Positions 17,701 to 26,660 of a DNA stretch of 64,000 bases are shown in pieces (the first letter of the stretch is position 1; each line of letters opens with the position of its first letter). The stretch lies in contig SZPI01000001.1 in assembly GCA_030263635.1 (NCBI GenBank), forward strand, positions 5,889 to 69,888. Reading direction: 5' to 3'. Origin of the DNA: Flexicrinis sp001567485 (GTDB lineage Bacteria; Chloroflexota; Anaerolineae; Aggregatilineales; Phototrophicaceae). The notes under the pieces were generated by a model. It made no database searches and was not told the origin of the DNA. It was given only the letters and a program-made list of their open reading frames with translations. A program made the position numbers and the translations under genes.

Positions 17701-17725
17701 TTGGTTGAGACTGGAGGCGCTAATC

Positions 17726-19246
17726 ATGGCTTTCGCACCAAGCCTGACCCGTGAGCGTGTCGATATCGTGCCACGCCGAGATGAGGCGCTGGAGCTGTTC
17801 GGACAGGGCGACCTACTGCCCGTCTACCGCCGACTGCTTGCCGATCTCGAAACACCGGTTTCCGTTTATCTCAAACTCAAGCAAGCAGGACAACCCGCCT
17901 TCCTGCTCGAAAGCGTCGAAGGAGGGGAGCAGGTCGGCCGTTATTCGTTCCTCGGAGTCAACCCGCGCGTTGTGATCACCGTGAAGGATGGCGTCGTGAC
18001 GCGGACTGAGGATGGCCAAGCCACCCGCACACCGCTGGCGCCGGGCGAGGATCCGCTGGATGCGGTCAAGGCGGAATTCGAGGCGGTGAAGCCGATCCGC
18101 CTGCCGGGGCTGCCACGATTCGTCGGGGGCGCTGTCGGCTTCGTCAGCTATGACGCCGTGCGTTACTTTGAGCGCCTGCCTGAAACCGCCGCGCATGACC
18201 TTGACGTCCCGGACTTGGGGTTCATGGTGCCTGACACGCTGGTCATCTTCGACCACGCCAAACGCACGCTGATGGTGCTCACCAACGCGCACAACACTGG
18301 CAGCCCCGAAGCGGCCTATCAAGACGCTGTGCGCCGTATCGATCAAATCGTCGCCGCGCTCGGACGGGCGACGCCGAACGTGCCGGTGCTGACCGACGCG
18401 GTTTCGACGCCGCCGGTATCCAACGTCACTCAAGAGGAATTCGAGGCGCGCGTGGTGGCTGCGAAGGAGTACATCGCGGCGGGTGACGCGTTCCAGATCG
18501 TGCTGTCGCAGCGGTTGAGCCAGACGACCTCAGCCTCGGCGATCACGATCTACCGCGCGCTGCGGGCGTCCAATCCATCGCCGTATATGTTCTTGCTGGA
18601 TTTTGGGGCGGACTTCGTGCTGATGGGCGCGTCGCCGGAGATGCTGGTGCGCCTCGAAGACGGCATCGCTACCACACGGCCGATTGCCGGCACACGTCCA
18701 CGTGGACGCACCGAGGCAGAGGATGATGCCTACGCCACGGAACTGATGGCCGATCCGAAAGAGTTGGCCGAACACGTGATGCTGGTCGACCTCGGTCGCA
18801 ACGACATCGGCCGTGTTTCCGAGTACGGCACCGTGAAGGTCACGCGCATGATGGAGGTTGAGCGCTACAGCCACGTGATGCACATCGTCAGTCAGGTTGA
18901 GGGACGCGTCCGGCCCGGCTCAGATGCGTTCGATCTGCTGCGCGCGGTGTTTCCGGCTGGGACGCTCAGCGGCGCGCCGAAAGTCCGCGCGATGGAGATC
19001 ATCGAGGAGCTTGAAGGGTCGCGGCGCGGAACGTATGGCGGCGCGGTCGGCTACTTCAGCTACGACGGCTCGATGGACACCTGTATCACAATACGGAGTC
19101 TGTTGATGCAGGGGAGCCGGGTACATCTGCAAGTCGGGGCGGGGCTGGTGGCCGACAGCGACCCGACGCGAGAGTTCGAGGAAACCCTAAACAAAGGCAA
19201 GGCGCTTGCCGAGGCGATACGATTCGCAGAACGGGGCTTGATGTAA
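17726..19246 (+). CDS. trpE: Anthranilate synthase component I
   Basis: A 506-residue chorismate-utilising enzyme. The N-terminal part has the LLES element (residues 60-63) that in TrpE proteins contributes to the Trp feedback site. The C-terminal chorismate-binding domain has GDAFQIVLSQR, SPSPYMFLLDFG-like NPSPYMFLL, IAGTRPRGRT, HVMLVDLGRND, FPAGTLSGAPKVRAMEII and GGAVGYFSYDG. It converts chorismate to anthranilate with the TrpG amidotransferase. ATG 17726 is chosen over upstream frame extension because GGAGG lies nine bases before it. It is the first gene after the T-box. Confidence 0.96.
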   Translation: MAFAPSLTRERVDIVPRRDEALELFGQGDLLPVYRRLLADLETPVSVYLKLKQAGQPAFLLESVEGGEQVGRYSFLGVNPRVVITVKDGVVTRTEDGQATRTPLAPGEDPLDAVKAEFEAVKPIRLPGLPRFVGGAVGFVSYDAVRYFERLPETAAHDLDVPDLGFMVPDTLVIFDHAKRTLMVLTNAHNTGSPEAAYQDAVRRIDQIVAALGRATPNVPVLTDAVSTPPVSNVTQEEFEARVVAAKEYIAAGDAFQIVLSQRLSQTTSASAITIYRALRASNPSPYMFLLDFGADFVLMGASPEMLVRLEDGIATTRPIAGTRPRGRTEAEDDAYATELMADPKELAEHVMLVDLGRNDIGRVSEYGTVKVTRMMEVERYSHVMHIVSQVEGRVRPGSDAFDLLRAVFPAGTLSGAPKVRAMEIIEELEGSRRGTYGGAVGYFSYDGSMDTCITIRSLLMQGSRVHLQVGAGLVADSDPTREFEETLNKGKALAEAIRFAERGLM

Positions 19247-19265
19247 TGCCAAGGAGAATCCTGTA

Positions 19266-19916
19266 ATGACACTCAAGCGAGTAATCTTCGTCCGTCCCGG
19301 TGAAACCGACTGGAACAACCTCGAACGTTGGCAGGGTTGGCTCGATACGCCGATCAACGCGCATGGGCAGCAGCAGGTCAAGAAGCTTGCGACGTTGATG
19401 CGTAACATCGGGGTTGCACGGCTGCATACCAGCGATCTGCGTCGTGCGCGTCAAACAGCCGAGGTGATTGGCCGTATGTGCGGCGTCACACCGATTTCTG
19501 ATCCGCGCCTGCGTGAACGGAATATCGGCCGCTGGCAGGGCATGAAGTTGGATGAGGTACGCGACTGGTTCCCCGATCAGTACGAGCGTTACACCAATGA
19601 CCGGTACACGTTTCGGATTCCCGAAGGCGAGACGCTGGAAGAAGTCGGCGACCGCATGGAGGAGGCGTTCCGCGAGATCGTCGCTGAGGACGAGATCGAG
19701 ACCCTCGCGGTCGTGACGCACACCGTTTCGATTCGCGTGCTGCTCCAGCGGTTGATTCCCGGCTTTGACGCCGAGGCCGCACGCCTCGGCAACAGTTCGG
19801 TGACGACGATTGAACCGAGCGGCGCGGGCTGGCGCATCGTGGTCGCTAACGATGTCTCGCATCTTGAGGGACTGGAAAGTCGCATCGCAGTAGAACTGGA
19901 GGATCACAATTCATGA
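19266..19916 (+). CDS. Histidine phosphatase-superfamily protein with His-to-Pro change
   Basis: A 216-residue protein of the phosphoglycerate mutase/histidine phosphatase fold. It has GWLDTPINAHGQQQ, LHTSDLRRARQTAEVI, LRERNIGRWQG and the second catalytic histidine region VVTHTVSIRVLL (His152). The first motif, normally RHGET with the phospho-accepting histidine, reads VRPGETDWN (Pro11; codon CCC at 19296-19298). Without that histidine the usual phosphatase mechanism is not available. It may be a pseudoenzyme, or a CAC-to-CCC sequencing change. It sits inside the trp operon between trpE and trpG, with an AGGAG site and a 4-base overlap with trpG. Confidence 0.85.
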   Translation: MTLKRVIFVRPGETDWNNLERWQGWLDTPINAHGQQQVKKLATLMRNIGVARLHTSDLRRARQTAEVIGRMCGVTPISDPRLRERNIGRWQGMKLDEVRDWFPDQYERYTNDRYTFRIPEGETLEEVGDRMEEAFREIVAEDEIETLAVVTHTVSIRVLLQRLIPGFDAEAARLGNSSVTTIEPSGAGWRIVVANDVSHLEGLESRIAVELEDHNS

Positions 19917-20491
19917 TTCTCGTGATCGATAACTACGACAGCTTTACCTACAACCTCGTGCAGTATCTCGGTGAGTTAGGCGGGGAGATTCACGTTGCGC
20001 GTAACGACGAACTCACGCTGGATGAGATCGCGCAGCTCGACCCCAGCCATATCGTCATCTCGCCGGGGCCGGGGACGCCTGACGACGGCGGTGTCTCGCT
20101 GGCGGCGATCCGCATGTTCGGCGAGTCGCGGCCGGTTCTTGGAGTCTGCCTCGGGCATCAGTGCATCGGTCAGGCGTATGGTGGGATCGTGCATCGCGCC
20201 GGCAAGCTGATGCACGGCAAGACGAGCGCGATTCATCACAACGGACGCGGCCTGTTCGCCAACCTGCCCAATCCGTTCACGGCGACCCGCTATCACAGCC
20301 TCGTGGTGGATGAACGCACGCTGCCGGACTGTTTAGAGGTGACGGCCCGCACGGACGACGGCGTAATCATGGGCATGCAGCATAAGACCCTGCCGGTGTA
20401 TGGGGTTCAGTTTCACCCGGAGAGCATCCTGACGACCGAGGGGCCGCGCATGCTCAAGAACTTCCTCGAACTTACTTCAGTGCTGGCATAG
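19913..20491 (+). CDS. trpG: Anthranilate synthase component II (glutamine amidotransferase)
   Basis: A 192-residue class I glutamine amidotransferase. It has DNYDSFTYNLVQYLGELG at the start, the oxyanion segment SPGPGTPDDGG, the nucleophile in GVCLGHQCIG, and the His/Glu pair in GVQFHPESILT. It supplies ammonia to TrpE; in many bacteria the same subunit also serves 4-amino-4-deoxychorismate synthesis. The ATG overlaps the stop of the phosphatase-like gene by four bases. Confidence 0.95.
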   Translation: MILVIDNYDSFTYNLVQYLGELGGEIHVARNDELTLDEIAQLDPSHIVISPGPGTPDDGGVSLAAIRMFGESRPVLGVCLGHQCIGQAYGGIVHRAGKLMHGKTSAIHHNGRGLFANLPNPFTATRYHSLVVDERTLPDCLEVTARTDDGVIMGMQHKTLPVYGVQFHPESILTTEGPRMLKNFLELTSVLA

Positions 20492-20501
20492 GAGCGCGCA
20501 C

Positions 20502-21533
20502 GTGACACAACGTAAGAACAGCCTAACCGGGGTCAAGCCGTCGGGCACACCACACATCGGCAACTACCTCGGGGCGATTCAGCCCGCGCTGGAACTGAGC
20601 AAGACCTATAAGGCTCACTACTTCCTCGCCGACTATCACGCCCTGACCACGATGCGCGATCCGGCGGAATTTCGCCATGCCAATCACGAACTAGCCGCGA
20701 CATGGCTGGCCTGCGGACTCGACCCCAACGATGTCGTGTTCTACCGCCAGTCCGACATTCCGGAAATCTTTGAACTGACGTGGATTCTGGCGTGCAACGC
20801 GCCGAAAGGGCTGCTCAACCGCGCCCACGCGTACAAGGCCGCGGCGGATGCCAACACAGAGGCGGGCCGACTCGTCGACGACGGCATCAACATGGGCCTG
20901 TACAACTATCCGGTGTTGATGGCCGCCGATATCCTGATCGCTGACACTGATCTCGTGCCGGTCGGGCAGGATCAAAAGCAGCATATCGAGATCACGCGCG
21001 ACCTCGCTATCGCCTTCAATGCGATCTACGGCGATACGTTGGTGCTGCCGGACGGCCTCATCAGCGAAGAAGTGGCGACGATCACCGGCCTCGACGGGCG
21101 TAAAATGAGCAAGAGCTACGGCAACGTGATCCCGTTGTTCGCGCCGCCTAACGAACTGCGCAAGACCGTGATGCGGATCGTCACCGACTCGCGCCGGCCC
21201 GAAGACCCGAAAGACCCGGATCAGGACAACATTTACGCGATCTACAAGCATTTCGCCACGCCGGAGCGCCTTACGGAAGTGCGTGAGCTGTACCTCAACG
21301 GGGGGCTGGCCTACGGCAAGATGAAGGCCGAACTGTTCGAGGTGTTGGACGCATATCTCAGCCCGATGCGCGCCAAGTACGATGCGTTGATGGCGGACAC
21401 CGTTCAAATCGACACGATCTTGGCTGAAGGCGCGGTCAAGATGCGCGAGATCGCTGCAAGAGTCATCGACCGCGTGCGCATGGCAATCGGCAAGACAACG
21501 GTTGCTGGTGCGGAGAAGGTAGGGGGGAAGTAA
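20502..21533 (+). CDS. trpS: Tryptophanyl-tRNA synthetase
   Basis: A 343-residue class I aminoacyl-tRNA synthetase. The HIGH-type motif is in GTPHIGNYLGAIQPAL. The middle part has YHALTTMRDP, NYPVLMAADILIADTDLVPVGQDQKQHIE, and the KMSKS loop is GRKMSKSYGN. It charges tRNA-Trp. The start is GTG 20502 with a GGAG site. Placement inside the T-box operon means that the enzyme that charges the sensed tRNA is under the same control as Trp synthesis. Its stop overlaps the trpD start (TAATG). Confidence 0.95.
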   Translation: MTQRKNSLTGVKPSGTPHIGNYLGAIQPALELSKTYKAHYFLADYHALTTMRDPAEFRHANHELAATWLACGLDPNDVVFYRQSDIPEIFELTWILACNAPKGLLNRAHAYKAAADANTEAGRLVDDGINMGLYNYPVLMAADILIADTDLVPVGQDQKQHIEITRDLAIAFNAIYGDTLVLPDGLISEEVATITGLDGRKMSKSYGNVIPLFAPPNELRKTVMRIVTDSRRPEDPKDPDQDNIYAIYKHFATPERLTEVRELYLNGGLAYGKMKAELFEVLDAYLSPMRAKYDALMADTVQIDTILAEGAVKMREIAARVIDRVRMAIGKTTVAGAEKVGGK

Positions 21534-22582
21534 TGGAAACGCGATCACGAATGGACATTCAGCGTGCGATCGATGTGATTGGCCGGTTCGGTCATCTGAG
21601 TGTGGCCGACGCAGAGGCCGTGATGGATCAGATCATGCGTGGCGATGCGACCGAGGCCCAGATCGGCGCATATCTGATGGGCTTGCGCATGAAGGGTGAA
21701 ACGCACGACGAAATCACCGGCAGCGCGCAAGCGATGCGCGCCAACGCCTCGCACGTGCCGACCCGTCACAACAAGTTCGAACTGCTCGATACGTGCGGCA
21801 CAGGCGGGGATCGCAGCGGCACGTTCAACATCAGCACGACAGTTGCGTTTGTGGCGGCGGGGGCAGGTGTGCCGGTCGCTAAACATGGCAATCGTGCGGC
21901 GTCCAGCAAATGTGGCAGCGCCGACGTGCTGGCCGAGCTGGGCGTCAACCTCGACCTCTCGCCTGAGGTTGTGGGCGCGGCGATCGACGAAGTCGGGATC
22001 GGCTTTCTCTTTGCGCCCAAACTGCACCCCGCCATGCGCTACGTTGTCGGGCCGCGCAAGCAGATGGGCCTGCGCACGATGTTCAACCTGCTCGGCCCGC
22101 TGACCAACCCCGCCGGCGCGCGCAATCAGCTGATGGGCGTGTTTGCGCCCGACCTGACTGAACTGCTGGCGACCGTGCTCGGCATGTTGGGCAGCCGTTC
22201 GGCGATGGTCGTCTCCGGCTACGGCGGTGTCGATGAGCTGACGACCACCGGCCCGAACCGCGTGAGCCATTTTGTCGATGGTGAGGTGAAATCTTACGAG
22301 CTTGACCCGTTGAAGATCGGATTTCGGGCTGCTTCGATCAACGAACTTCTGGGAGGGGATGCACCGGAGAACGCCCGCATTCTACGCGGGATTCTCGCTG
22401 GCAAGATACACGACGCCAAGCGCGAGGTCGTCCTGCTCAACACGGCGGCGGCGCTCGCTGCGGCCGGCAAGGTAAGCGATCTTCTGGACGGTGTCGAGAT
22501 GGCGACGCGCTCGATCGACAGCGGCGCGGCATTGGGCAAGCTGGACGCGCTGATTGAGTTCTCACGGTCGGAATCGGCATGA
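21533..22582 (+). CDS. trpD: Anthranilate phosphoribosyltransferase
   Basis: A 349-residue enzyme that transfers phosphoribosyl from PRPP to anthranilate. Family motifs are DTCGTGGDRSGTFNIST (PRPP loop), VAKHGNRAASSKCGSADVLAELG, FLFAPKLHPAMR and RTMFNLLGPLTNPA. The ATG shares one base with the trpS stop. A second in-frame ATG (21551, MDIQRAID) would also give a normal N terminus, so the start is uncertain by six residues. The stop overlaps trpC by four bases. Confidence 0.96.
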   Translation: METRSRMDIQRAIDVIGRFGHLSVADAEAVMDQIMRGDATEAQIGAYLMGLRMKGETHDEITGSAQAMRANASHVPTRHNKFELLDTCGTGGDRSGTFNISTTVAFVAAGAGVPVAKHGNRAASSKCGSADVLAELGVNLDLSPEVVGAAIDEVGIGFLFAPKLHPAMRYVVGPRKQMGLRTMFNLLGPLTNPAGARNQLMGVFAPDLTELLATVLGMLGSRSAMVVSGYGGVDELTTTGPNRVSHFVDGEVKSYELDPLKIGFRAASINELLGGDAPENARILRGILAGKIHDAKREVVLLNTAAALAAAGKVSDLLDGVEMATRSIDSGAALGKLDALIEFSRSESA

Positions 22583-23391
22583 CGCGGTTCGTTACGACGG
22601 ACTCGGTGCTGGACAAGATCCTCGCGCATAAGGTGGACGAGATCGACTCGATGCGCCACCGCGCGGCGGAGCTTCGCCGTGCTGCTGAAGATGCACCGGC
22701 CCCGCCCGCGTTTGCGGCGGCGCTGCGCAAGCCGACTGTCGCGCTGATCGCCGAGGTCAAGCGTGCGTCCCCGTCGAAAGGGGTGTTGATCGCCGATTTC
22801 GACGCGGTGCGCATCGCCCGCGAGTACGAGGCGAACGGCGCGTCGGCGGTCTCGGTGCTGGCTGACGAGCGCTTCTTCATGGGCAGCCCGGATCTCGTGC
22901 GCGACGTCGCCACGGCGATCACGCTGCCCGTGCTGTTCAAGGAGTTCGTGATCGATCCGCTGCAAGTCGAACTGGCTCGATCGCTTGGCGCGAGCGCCGT
23001 GCTGCTCATTGCGGCGGCGCTTGACGACGTGCAGCTTCGCGATCTGTCGGCACGCATCGCCGCGCTCGGCATGGACGCGCTGGTCGAAGTGCACGACGAG
23101 CGAGAGCTGGAACGCGTGCTGCGGATGGGCGCGCGGGTCGTCGGGGTCAACAACCGCGACTTGAAAACGTTCCGCGAGGACTTATCGGTAACGGAACGCC
23201 TCGCGGCGGGGCTGGATCAAGGAATCGTGCTGGTGGCGGAGAGCGCGATCCGCAGCCCGGTCGACGTCGCACGCATGGCGCGCGCCGGAGCATCCGCCGT
23301 GCTCGTCGGGGAAGGCCTTATCAAGGCCGTAGACCGTCCGGCCAGCGTGCGTCAATACGCCAGCATAGCGCGTCCGGAGAATGCGTCATGA
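22579..23391 (+). CDS. trpC: Indole-3-glycerol phosphate synthase
   Basis: A 270-residue TIM barrel. Motifs are LDKILAHKVDEI, LIAEVKRASPSKGVL (catalytic lysine region), FFMGSPDLVRDV, PVLFKEFVID, LVEVHDERELERVL, VVGVNNRDLKTF and VAESAIRSPVDV. It closes the indole ring from CdRP. It is a separate protein from TrpF, unlike the TrpCF fusion of enterobacteria. Overlaps of four bases at both ends show translational coupling. Confidence 0.96.
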   Translation: MTRFVTTDSVLDKILAHKVDEIDSMRHRAAELRRAAEDAPAPPAFAAALRKPTVALIAEVKRASPSKGVLIADFDAVRIAREYEANGASAVSVLADERFFMGSPDLVRDVATAITLPVLFKEFVIDPLQVELARSLGASAVLLIAAALDDVQLRDLSARIAALGMDALVEVHDERELERVLRMGARVVGVNNRDLKTFREDLSVTERLAAGLDQGIVLVAESAIRSPVDVARMARAGASAVLVGEGLIKAVDRPASVRQYASIARPENAS

Positions 23392-24047
23392 AGGTCAAGA
23401 TCTGCGGGATCACGACGCTGGCCGATGCGTTATTTGCCGCGCGAAGCGGGGCCGACATGATCGGGTTTAACTTCTGGCCGCGCTCCAAGCGATATATCGC
23501 GACGGCCGCTGCTGCCGAGCTGTGTGATCGGCTCCGGTCGGAGCTGGGCGACGGCTGCCCGGCGCTGATCGGCGTGTTCGTTAACGCGGTGGTCAGCGAC
23601 ATCTCGCGGGTGATGGACGTCGTGGGCCTCGATTATGCGCAGCTTTCCGGCGACGAGTCGGACTCTGTTTTGCGCGAACTACGCGGGATCGCCTTCAAGG
23701 GTATCCGGCCGGCTGCGCTCGCGCAGGCCGAGGAGGACTACGCGTACTTCGCGCCGGTTATGCCTGAGGATACGCACATGCCGTCGCTGCTTCTCGACGC
23801 GTCGGTCAGCGGGCAGTACGGCGGCACGGGCCGGACGGCGGCCGATGAGATCGTAACGTGGCTGGTCGAGAAAACACCGCGCTTGCTGTTGGCGGGCGGA
23901 TTGACGCCGGTCAACGTCGCGGAACGGATACAGACCTTTCGGCCGTGGGGCGTTGATGTCGCCAGCGGAGTAGAAGGCGATCAGCCGGGGATCAAGGATG
24001 CGCATAAGGTGGCTGCATTCATCGCGGCGGCACACGGCGCGGCGTAA
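23388..24047 (+). CDS. trpF: Phosphoribosylanthranilate isomerase
   Basis: A 219-residue TIM barrel enzyme. It starts VKICGITTLADAL (catalytic Cys4 region) and contains GADMIGFNFWPRSKRYI, VGVFV-like LIGVFVNA, LDYAQLSGDE, LLLDASVSGQYGGTGRTA (general-acid Asp region), LLAGGLTPVNV and GVDVASGVEGDQPGIKDAHKV. It performs the Amadori rearrangement of PRA to CdRP. It follows trpC with a 4-base overlap. Confidence 0.95.
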   Translation: MKVKICGITTLADALFAARSGADMIGFNFWPRSKRYIATAAAAELCDRLRSELGDGCPALIGVFVNAVVSDISRVMDVVGLDYAQLSGDESDSVLRELRGIAFKGIRPAALAQAEEDYAYFAPVMPEDTHMPSLLLDASVSGQYGGTGRTAADEIVTWLVEKTPRLLLAGGLTPVNVAERIQTFRPWGVDVASGVEGDQPGIKDAHKVAAFIAAAHGAA

Positions 24048-24080
24048 ATGGATCAAGCAAGGCGTTAGGAGCAGGTGAGC

Positions 24081-25301
24081 ATGGATCAGTACATCAAGAC
24101 CGGGCTGGCGGATGTGCCTGATGAGCGCGGCTACTTCGGTGAATTCGGCGGGCGTTTCGTGCCGGAAACGCTGGTTCCGGCGTTGGACGAGCTTGTCGCG
24201 GCTTATCACGATGCGATCTCCGACCCGGCTTTTCACGCAGAGCTGGCCGAACTTCAGCGCACGTATGTCGGCCGGCCCACGCCCGTGACCTATGCGCGCC
24301 GATTGAGCGAACAGTTGGGCGGCGCGCAGATTTACCTGAAGCGCGAGGACTTGGCGCATACGGGCGCGCACAAGATCAATAACGCGCTCGGCCAAGCGCT
24401 GCTCGCTCGCCGGATGGGCAAGAAGCGAGTGGTGGCGGAGACGGGCGCGGGCCAGCATGGGGTCGCCAGCGCAACAGTGAGCGCCCTGCTCGGCCTCGAC
24501 TGCCACGTGTATATGGGCAGCGTCGATATCGCGCGGCAGGAGCCGAACGTCTTTCGTATGAAGTTGTTGGGGGCCGAGGTCATTCCGGTCGAGAGCGGCA
24601 CGAAGACGCTCAAGGACGCCATCAACGAGGCGCTGCGCGATTGGGTGACCAACGTGCGCACGACGTTCTATCTGCTCGGGTCGGCGCTTGGCCCACACCC
24701 GTATCCGATGATCGTCCGTGACTTCCAGAGTGTCATCGGGCATGAGGCGCGCACGCAGATGCTCGAAATGACCGGCAGGCTGCCTGACGTGTGTATCGCG
24801 TGCGTCGGCGGGGGCAGCAACGCGATCGGCCTGTTTCATGCGTTCCGCGATGATGATGTCGAGTTCATCGGCGTCGAGGCGGGTGGCTACGGGATCGCAA
24901 GCGGTCAGCACGCGGCACGCTTCGCCGATCCGGCCATCGGGCGGCCGGGCGTCCTGCAAGGCACGCGCTCGTATGTGCTCCAGTCGCCGCACGGGCAGAT
25001 CTTGAACACGCACAGCATTTCAGCCGGCCTCGATTACGCGTCGGTGGGGCCGGAACACGCCTATCTACGTGAGATTGAGCGCGCATTCTACACCTACGCT
25101 ACCGATGAGGAGGCGCTTGCGGCGCTGCAAATCCTGAGCCGGACGGAAGGCATCATCCCGGCGCTGGAGAGCGCGCATGGGCTGGCCGAGGCGATCAAGC
25201 GTGCGCCGTCGATGCCGCGCGACAGCATCATGCTCGTCAACCTGAGCGGGCGCGGCGATAAAGACCTCAACACCGTCATGTCCGCGTTGGAGATCGACTA
25301 G
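24081..25301 (+). CDS. trpB: Tryptophan synthase beta chain
   Basis: A 406-residue PLP enzyme of the TrpB1 type. It has GYFGEFGGRFVPETL at the N terminus, LKREDLAHTGAHKINN with the PLP lysine (HKIN), VAETGAGQHGVASATV, SGTKTLKDAINEA and the phosphate-binding CVGGGSNAIG. It joins indole and serine to Trp. ATG 24081 lies nine bases after AGGAG and is preferred to GTG 24075, which is only three bases from it. A Nudix gene separates it from trpA. Confidence 0.96.
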   Translation: MDQYIKTGLADVPDERGYFGEFGGRFVPETLVPALDELVAAYHDAISDPAFHAELAELQRTYVGRPTPVTYARRLSEQLGGAQIYLKREDLAHTGAHKINNALGQALLARRMGKKRVVAETGAGQHGVASATVSALLGLDCHVYMGSVDIARQEPNVFRMKLLGAEVIPVESGTKTLKDAINEALRDWVTNVRTTFYLLGSALGPHPYPMIVRDFQSVIGHEARTQMLEMTGRLPDVCIACVGGGSNAIGLFHAFRDDDVEFIGVEAGGYGIASGQHAARFADPAIGRPGVLQGTRSYVLQSPHGQILNTHSISAGLDYASVGPEHAYLREIERAFYTYATDEEALAALQILSRTEGIIPALESAHGLAEAIKRAPSMPRDSIMLVNLSGRGDKDLNTVMSALEID

Positions 25302-25302
25302 C

Positions 25303-25746
25303 ATGATCATCCTCAACGCTGCGTCTGCGCTGCTCGTCGATGCCGGGGGGCGTGTGCTGCTCCAGCAGCGCGATGACGCGCCGGATCTGGCGTTCGCCGG
25401 GATGTGGACGTTTTTCGGAGGCGCGGTCGAGGCGGGTGAGACGCACGAACAGGCCGTCTACCGCGAAGTCGCTGAGGAACTGGGCTGGCGTGACCCGAAG
25501 CTCGTCTATTGGACAACACAGGTGCGCCCGCACGTCGCCGCGCCGGACACGCACGCCGTTCACAATCATATCTACGTTGGACGGCTGACCGTATCGCCGA
25601 ACGACTTGACGCTGGGTGAAGGGCAGGCGATGGCGCTTTTTGATGCCGCCGCCGTTGGGACGATGGAACTCGCCTTCTGGCAGCATGAGCCGCTGCGCCG
25701 TTTCTTTCGTGAATATGCCGCTGGCACGTTGGAGATACCCGAATGA
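25303..25746 (+). CDS. Nudix hydrolase
   Basis: A 147-residue Nudix domain protein with the complete Nudix box: GGAVEAGETHEQAVYREV followed by AEELGW, including the metal-binding REVAEE. Such enzymes hydrolyse nucleoside diphosphates linked to another group; the substrate is not predictable from the sequence. It begins two bases after the trpB stop and overlaps the trpA start by four bases. It is therefore translated as part of the trp operon, an unusual place for a Nudix gene. Confidence 0.9.
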   Translation: MIILNAASALLVDAGGRVLLQQRDDAPDLAFAGMWTFFGGAVEAGETHEQAVYREVAEELGWRDPKLVYWTTQVRPHVAAPDTHAVHNHIYVGRLTVSPNDLTLGEGQAMALFDAAAVGTMELAFWQHEPLRRFFREYAAGTLEIPE

Positions 25747-26546
25747 CTACAGTACCACGCGAAGCCACCGGAACTGCTGCGGTTGCCGCGATGTTCGAAC
25801 GCGCGCGCAGTGAAGAACGCGCGGCTTTTCTTCCGTTTGTGATGCTTGGCTATCCAACGCTTGCGGAGTCTATCGAGACGGTTTCGCGGATCGCCGCGCT
25901 GGGGGTCGACGGGTTCGAGATCGGCGTGCCGTTCAGCGATCCGGTCGCCGACGGCCCGACGATTCAGCATGCGTCGCAAGTGGCGCTGGAAAACGGCGTG
26001 ACGGTCGAGACCGGGCTTCAGGCGATCCGCGAGCTGCGCGCGCGCGGCGTCGGTCAGCCGATGCTGCTGTTCAGCTACCTGAACCCGCTGTTGGCATACG
26101 GGCACAAGTTCGCGCAGGATTTGGCGGAGGCCGGCGCTGACGGGCTGATCTGCCCCGACCTGCCGCCGGAAGAAGCCGCGCTGCTGACGGGTATGCGCGA
26201 GCACCATCTTGCGCAGCCGTTCTTCCTCGCGCCGACCAGCAGCGACGGCCGGATTGCAGCCGTGGCAGAGGCCGCCCGTGGGTTTATCTATGTCGTCAGC
26301 GTGACCGGCATCACCGGCGCGCGCAGCGACCTGCCGCCGGAGTTGAGCGACTACATCGGCCGTATTCGCGCGCGCACATCGACCCCGCTGGTGCTCGGCT
26401 TCGGCATCAGCACGCCGGAACAGGTGCGCACGCTCCACGGTTTGCTTGACGGCTACATCGTCGCCAGCGCGCTGATCCGCAAGGCGTCGGAAGGCCTGGA
26501 CTCGGTGATCGGTCTCGCTCAGGCGCTCAACGATGTGCGCCCGTGA
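25743..26546 (+). CDS. trpA: Tryptophan synthase alpha chain
   Basis: A 267-residue TIM barrel. It has FLPFVMLGYPTL, DGFEIGVPFSDPVADGPTIQHAS (catalytic Glu and Asp region), MLLFSYLNPLLAYG, GLICPDLPPEEAA, FLAPTSSDGRI, FIYVVSVTGITGAR and LVLGFGISTPEQ. It cleaves indole-3-glycerol phosphate to indole for TrpB. It is the last gene of the T-box-controlled operon; I see no clear terminator right after it. Confidence 0.96.
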   Translation: MTTVPREATGTAAVAAMFERARSEERAAFLPFVMLGYPTLAESIETVSRIAALGVDGFEIGVPFSDPVADGPTIQHASQVALENGVTVETGLQAIRELRARGVGQPMLLFSYLNPLLAYGHKFAQDLAEAGADGLICPDLPPEEAALLTGMREHHLAQPFFLAPTSSDGRIAAVAEAARGFIYVVSVTGITGARSDLPPELSDYIGRIRARTSTPLVLGFGISTPEQVRTLHGLLDGYIVASALIRKASEGLDSVIGLAQALNDVRP

Positions 26547-26598
26547 GGGAGAGACTTGTGCAAGGTGTACGGAATTTGAAGGAGGCTGCCCCAACTGA

Positions 26599-26627
26599 TT
26601 GACACGCCCCATCCGCCGCGATAAGCT
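26599..26627 (+). promoter_or_regulatory. Candidate promoter of the aroH-aroQ operon
   Basis: A perfect TTGACA is followed after 17 bases by TAAGCT, a weak -10. The predicted start near 26634 would give a leader RNA whose first translated frame is the Tyr/Phe-rich peptide at 26661. Confidence 0.45.
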
Positions 26628-26660
26628 CTGTGCCCATCGTTCGCCTGTGGGAATCCGCGC

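Noticed and set aside
23679..25013. A 444-residue minus-strand frame
   Set aside because: Antisense to trpF and trpB, both intact; no recognisable domain.
26625..26634. GCTCTGTGCC, which can pair (one G-U) with the terminator's left arm GGCGCAGAGC
   Set aside because: It overlaps the predicted -10 of the aro promoter, so it would not be in the leader RNA unless transcription comes from the trp operon; kept only as a note.
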